Shown in pieces: positions 61,601-64,000 of a stretch of 64,000 nucleotides of DNA; position 1 is the stretch's first letter, and every line of letters begins with the position of its first letter. Origin of the DNA: Pelomonas sp. V22. Lineage in GTDB: Bacteria > Pseudomonadota > Gammaproteobacteria > Burkholderiales > Burkholderiaceae_C. Location: the NCBI RefSeq assembly GCF_030014915.1, contig NZ_JAGIXS010000004.1, positions 310,001-374,000 on the forward strand, written 5' to 3'. The position numbers and the translations under genes were made by a program. Under the pieces are notes generated by a model. The model was not told where the DNA came from and ran no database searches. It worked only from the letters and a program-made list of their open reading frames with translations.

Positions 61601-62683
61601 TCAGGGCAAGAGCCATTGCAGCCAGCGCCCATGCGGATGCGACCAGGCCAGGGCTTCATGCCGCAGCTCTCCAGCCTCAGCCCATTGCAGGCTCCAGAGT
61701 GTGGCGCTGCCCTCGTCCGGTGGCACGGCGGGCCGGGCCAGTCCGGGTGCATGCAGGGCCGGCAGCTCGGCATTCAGCCAGACGAGGCCGTGCTCCCGCA
61801 CGAGAGCCGCCACGGCCTCGACATGGCGTTGCCAGGACTCGCGGTCGAAGTAGAAGAGCACCCAGCTGTTGAACAGCACCGGCTGCACGCCCGGCGGCAA
61901 TTGCTTCAGCCAGTCGCGCAGCAGGTCCAGGCCCGCACGGGACGCCTGAACGCGATGGCCGGCGGCCCGGGCCAGGGCGATGGCCTGGTTCAGCCGCACC
62001 GCACGCTCGCGCTCGCTGGGCCACAGGCAGGCGCGCAGCCAGCGCACGGCGAGTTCGTCGTGCAGATCGATGGGCGAAAGGTCTGAGCCCAGCCGTTCGA
62101 CCAGCCGGAAGCCACTCGCCTCTGGAGGTGGCGCGGCCTCACCCCGCCATTCGCACTGAATCACCGGCCGGCCCGTTTCTGCCGCCGCGCCGCGCTGGAA
62201 GCGGCCGTAGTCGTAGCGATAGGCATCGACGCCCAGGTTCAGGCCGGCACTGCTGCCGAAGTCGAACAGGGCAAGGTCAGGGTTGCCACGGCGCGCGGCG
62301 ATGGCCTGCAGCGCCGGCCACAACGCGGCGCAACGGCCGATCTCGTTGGTCTGCGTGTTGCGGCTGCGCAAGGAGTTCAGCAGGAACTCGCGCTGCTGCG
62401 CGACGAAATCCAGCAACAGGGCCGGCAGCTCGGCATCGGGCGCCCGAGTGCCACCGACGCTGGCGTAGTAGGCCACCAGCGGATGGTCCGTGCCGGCCAG
62501 CACGCGCTCATGCAAGGCCGCCAGCAGCAGTACCGGCTTGCGCTGGGTGGGCGGCGCTTCGTCCAACAAAGTCAGCAAGGCGGGCGACGTGGCCACCTGG
62601 CGGCAGATCGCCTGGTACAGCGGGTCATGCGGGCATTCGCGCTCGGCGAACTGGCGAAACTGTTCGGCAGGTGTGAGGCTCAT
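61601..62683 (-). CDS. DUF2332 domain-containing protein
   Basis: A 360-residue cytoplasmic protein matching DUF2332. F-R-Q-F-A-E-R-E-C near the N-terminus, R-N-T-Q-T-N-E-I-G-R-C in the middle and F-D-F-G-S-S-A-G-L-N-L-G-V-D are the conserved blocks. The last resembles a nucleotide- or SAM-binding glycine-rich loop, so a methyltransferase-like fold is possible. It is the last gene of a two-gene same-strand pair with the periplasmic protein (82 bp apart). Function unknown. Confidence 0.82.
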   Translation of the reverse strand: MSLTPAEQFRQFAERECPHDPLYQAICRQVATSPALLTLLDEAPPTQRKPVLLLAALHERVLAGTDHPLVAYYASVGGTRAPDAELPALLLDFVAQQREFLLNSLRSRNTQTNEIGRCAALWPALQAIAARRGNPDLALFDFGSSAGLNLGVDAYRYDYGRFQRGAAAETGRPVIQCEWRGEAAPPPEASGFRLVERLGSDLSPIDLHDELAVRWLRACLWPSERERAVRLNQAIALARAAGHRVQASRAGLDLLRDWLKQLPPGVQPVLFNSWVLFYFDRESWQRHVEAVAALVREHGLVWLNAELPALHAPGLARPAVPPDEGSATLWSLQWAEAGELRHEALAWSHPHGRWLQWLLP

Positions 62684-62822
62684 GGCCGCAGCCTAGCGAT
62701 CAAAGCCACCGACAGGCGTGCCGATCCGGCATGGAACCATGCACGGCCCGGGTTTGCGCCAATGACGGCCGCCACCTCGGGTCGGACACTGCCGCCCAAC
62801 AACACATCGGGAGTTTCCTGCC

Positions 62823-63173
62823 ATGAACGACGTCACGACCACCGCCTCGAACAGCAACGACCGCACCATGGCGATCCTGGCCCACATCGGCGGTCTGTTC
62901 ACCAGCTGGGTGGCGCCGCTGATCATCTACCTGATCAAGAAGAACGAAGCCGATGGCGCCTTCTCGACCGACCAGGCCAAGGAAGCGCTGAACTTCCAGC
63001 TGACCATCTTCCTGGCCTACATGGTGTCGGGCCTGCTGATGGTGGTGCTGATCGGCATCCTCTTGATCTGGATCGTGGGCCTCGTGAACCTGGTGCTCTG
63101 CATCGTGGCCGCCGTGAAGGCGAGCAACGGCGAGACCTACCGCTATCCGTTCGCGATTCGGCTGATCAAGTGA
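62823..63173 (+). CDS. DUF4870 domain-containing membrane protein
   Basis: A 116-residue protein with a polar N-terminus and three hydrophobic segments. M-A-I-L-A-H-I-G-G-L and D-Q-A-K-E-A-L-N-F-Q-L-T are the hallmarks of the DUF4870 (Tic20-like fold) family, and the closing Y-R-Y-P-F-A-I-R-L-I is typical. Predicted inner-membrane protein of unknown function. It is followed by the second copy of the dispersed repeat. Confidence 0.85.
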   Translation: MNDVTTTASNSNDRTMAILAHIGGLFTSWVAPLIIYLIKKNEADGAFSTDQAKEALNFQLTIFLAYMVSGLLMVVLIGILLIWIVGLVNLVLCIVAAVKASNGETYRYPFAIRLIK

Positions 63174-63192
63174 TCCATCGCGCCCTCTTGGG

Positions 63193-63310
63193 CCGAGCGC
63201 AGGGCCGCTCCCAAGCCGGCCCATTTGGCGATGTGCTTGACGGTCAATCCGGCAAGCATCGCCGCCCCCTCGGGGGGCCGGCCAAGGTACGCCTTGGACG
63301 GGGGGCTCAC
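63193..63310. repeat. Dispersed intergenic repeat, copy 2
   Basis: It shares an identical 27-base start (63193-63219) with copy 1 at 37313 and the same closing GGGGCTCAC (63302-63310). The centre is longer (118 bp in total), with a CCCCTCGGGGGG segment. It fills the gap between DUF4870 and glutathione peroxidase, and the last four bases run into the latter's stop region. Confidence 0.7.
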
Positions 63311-63795
63311 CCAGCCAACGCGGCCTCGATGTCGGCCCTCAGTTTCTCCGGCTCATCGTTGGGCGCATAGCGCTTGATGACCTGCCCATTGCGGCCGATC
63401 AGGAACTTGGTGAAGTTCCATTTGATCGCCTGCGTGCCGAGGATGCCGGGCTTCTCGCCCTTGAGCCATTGCCACAGCGGATGGGCGTCTTTGCCGTTCA
63501 CCTTGACCTTGGACATCATCGGGAACGAGACACCGTAGTTCAGCTCGCAAAAGGACGAGATCTCCTCGTTGCTGCCAGGATCCTGGCCGCCGAACTCGTT
63601 GCTCGGGAAGCCGATCACGACGAGGCCGCGCGCTGCATAGTCTTTCCAGAGCTGCTCCAGCCCCTTGAACTGCGGCGTGAAGCCGCAGGCGCTGGCCGTG
63701 TTGACGATGAGGATCACGCGGCCGCGCTGGCTCGCAAGGTCGGCCGGCTTGCCCTCGATCGACAGGGCCTGGAAGTCGTAGACGCTCTGAGCCAT
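63307..63795 (-). CDS. Glutathione peroxidase, cysteine type
   Basis: A 162-residue thioredoxin-fold peroxidase reducing organic hydroperoxides. The peroxidatic cysteine is Cys37 in N-T-A-S-A-C-G-F-T. The catalytic Gln lies in F-G-G-Q-D-P-G-S at residue ~71, and the Trp in K-W-N-F-T-K-F near residue 124. A second cysteine (~83, in S-F-C-E-L) fits the resolving Cys of thioredoxin-dependent members, so the true reductant may be thioredoxin. No signal peptide. Starts at 63795 after a GC-rich leader. Confidence 0.93.
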   Translation of the reverse strand: MAQSVYDFQALSIEGKPADLASQRGRVILIVNTASACGFTPQFKGLEQLWKDYAARGLVVIGFPSNEFGGQDPGSNEEISSFCELNYGVSFPMMSKVKVNGKDAHPLWQWLKGEKPGILGTQAIKWNFTKFLIGRNGQVIKRYAPNDEPEKLRADIEAALAG

Positions 63796-63908
63796 GGGCT
63801 GCTTCCTGTGAATGAAGGAGCGATGCTAGCCCGGGTTGGGCGGCCACAACACTTGGGTCTTGTCCCCCCCACGAGGCTCTGGCAAACCAGGGCCAGACCA
63901 GACAACAT

Positions 63909-63933
63909 GCGCCAGGGTTTTTACCCCTGGCGC
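63909..63933. other. Inverted repeat in the right-hand intergenic stretch
   Basis: GCGCCAGGG (63909-63917) and CCCTGGCGC (63925-63933) pair perfectly around a T-rich seven-base loop. No T-run follows, so it is more likely an operator or leader hairpin for a gene beyond the window than a terminator. The remaining ~205 bp (63796-64000) show no coding sequence. Confidence 0.45.
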
Positions 63934-64000
63934 GCCGGAGGGACGAAGCCTTCCAATCGGGGCGCCGTGCAATCCCCCGCCCAATCTCGATAGTTTTGCG

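Overview
The window is high-GC (roughly two thirds G+C by eye), densely coded chromosome from a betaproteobacterium. It is most likely a Burkholderiales member of the Sphaerotilaceae/Comamonadaceae type (Roseateles, Rubrivivax or Leptothrix relatives). Reasons: a PhaM-type polyhydroxyalkanoate granule/DNA protein, a DUF3567 protein, methionine synthase split into two polypeptides with an S-adenosylhomocysteine riboswitch, glycolate oxidase glcDEF, a TorF-type porin-glnK-amtB operon, and a gshA of the betaproteobacterial type. I see no rRNA, tRNA, CRISPR array, prophage, transposase or plasmid function.

Layout. 1-6.25 kb: end of a UPF0016/TMEM165 membrane protein, a lipase-like hydrolase, divergent glpK/glpD, and a PhoD-like phosphatase. 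6.25-9.6 kb: a compact accessory cassette of an exported cysteine-containing protein, a PqqD-like protein, an HprK-related kinase and a nucleotidyltransferase. This is the best candidate for an undescribed system. 9.6-15.4 kb: YpfJ-like metallopeptidase, GIN-domain protein, membrane protein, PAS-GGDEF diguanylate cyclase, and a PafA-like alkaline phosphatase lipoprotein. 15.5-20.3 kb: glcDEF and an orphan periplasmic binding protein. 20.3-25.2 kb: an IclR regulator divergent from a four-gene overlapping operon (FMO, SBF transporter, epimerase, EamA exporter). 25.3-30.2 kb: two further orphan binding proteins, FIST, phaM, TraB/GumN and a retropepsin-like protease. 30.3-36.3 kb: exported M3 peptidase, double-AAA ATPase, DUF3567 and DUF3108 proteins. 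36.3-41.9 kb: FAH-family enzyme, nucleoside hydrolase, DUF4197, hydrolase, prohibitin-like protein, ProQ, rhodanese.

41.9-47.2 kb holds metH in two halves around a convergent degenerate HD-GYP-like gene. The cobalamin-binding half lies behind a well-formed SAH riboswitch. 47.2-51.1 kb pairs a MINPP-like histidine phosphatase with a TonB-dependent receptor, suggesting uptake of an organic phosphate. 51.3-56.3 kb: glycine-zipper protein, nudC, yifB/comM, and a fused-MFS/spermidine-synthase type protein split in two. 56.3-59.3 kb is a nitrogen-starvation operon (porin, glnK, amtB) with a near-consensus sigma-54 promoter, two NtrC-like sites and a strong terminator. 59.4-64 kb: gshA, a periplasmic protein, DUF2332, DUF4870 and glutathione peroxidase.

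Most genes are in short, tightly packed operons with ATGA or TGATG overlaps. Several genes have a -10-like hexamer only a few bases before the start codon, suggesting leaderless or very short leader transcripts. All functional calls come from reading motifs; no database search was run.
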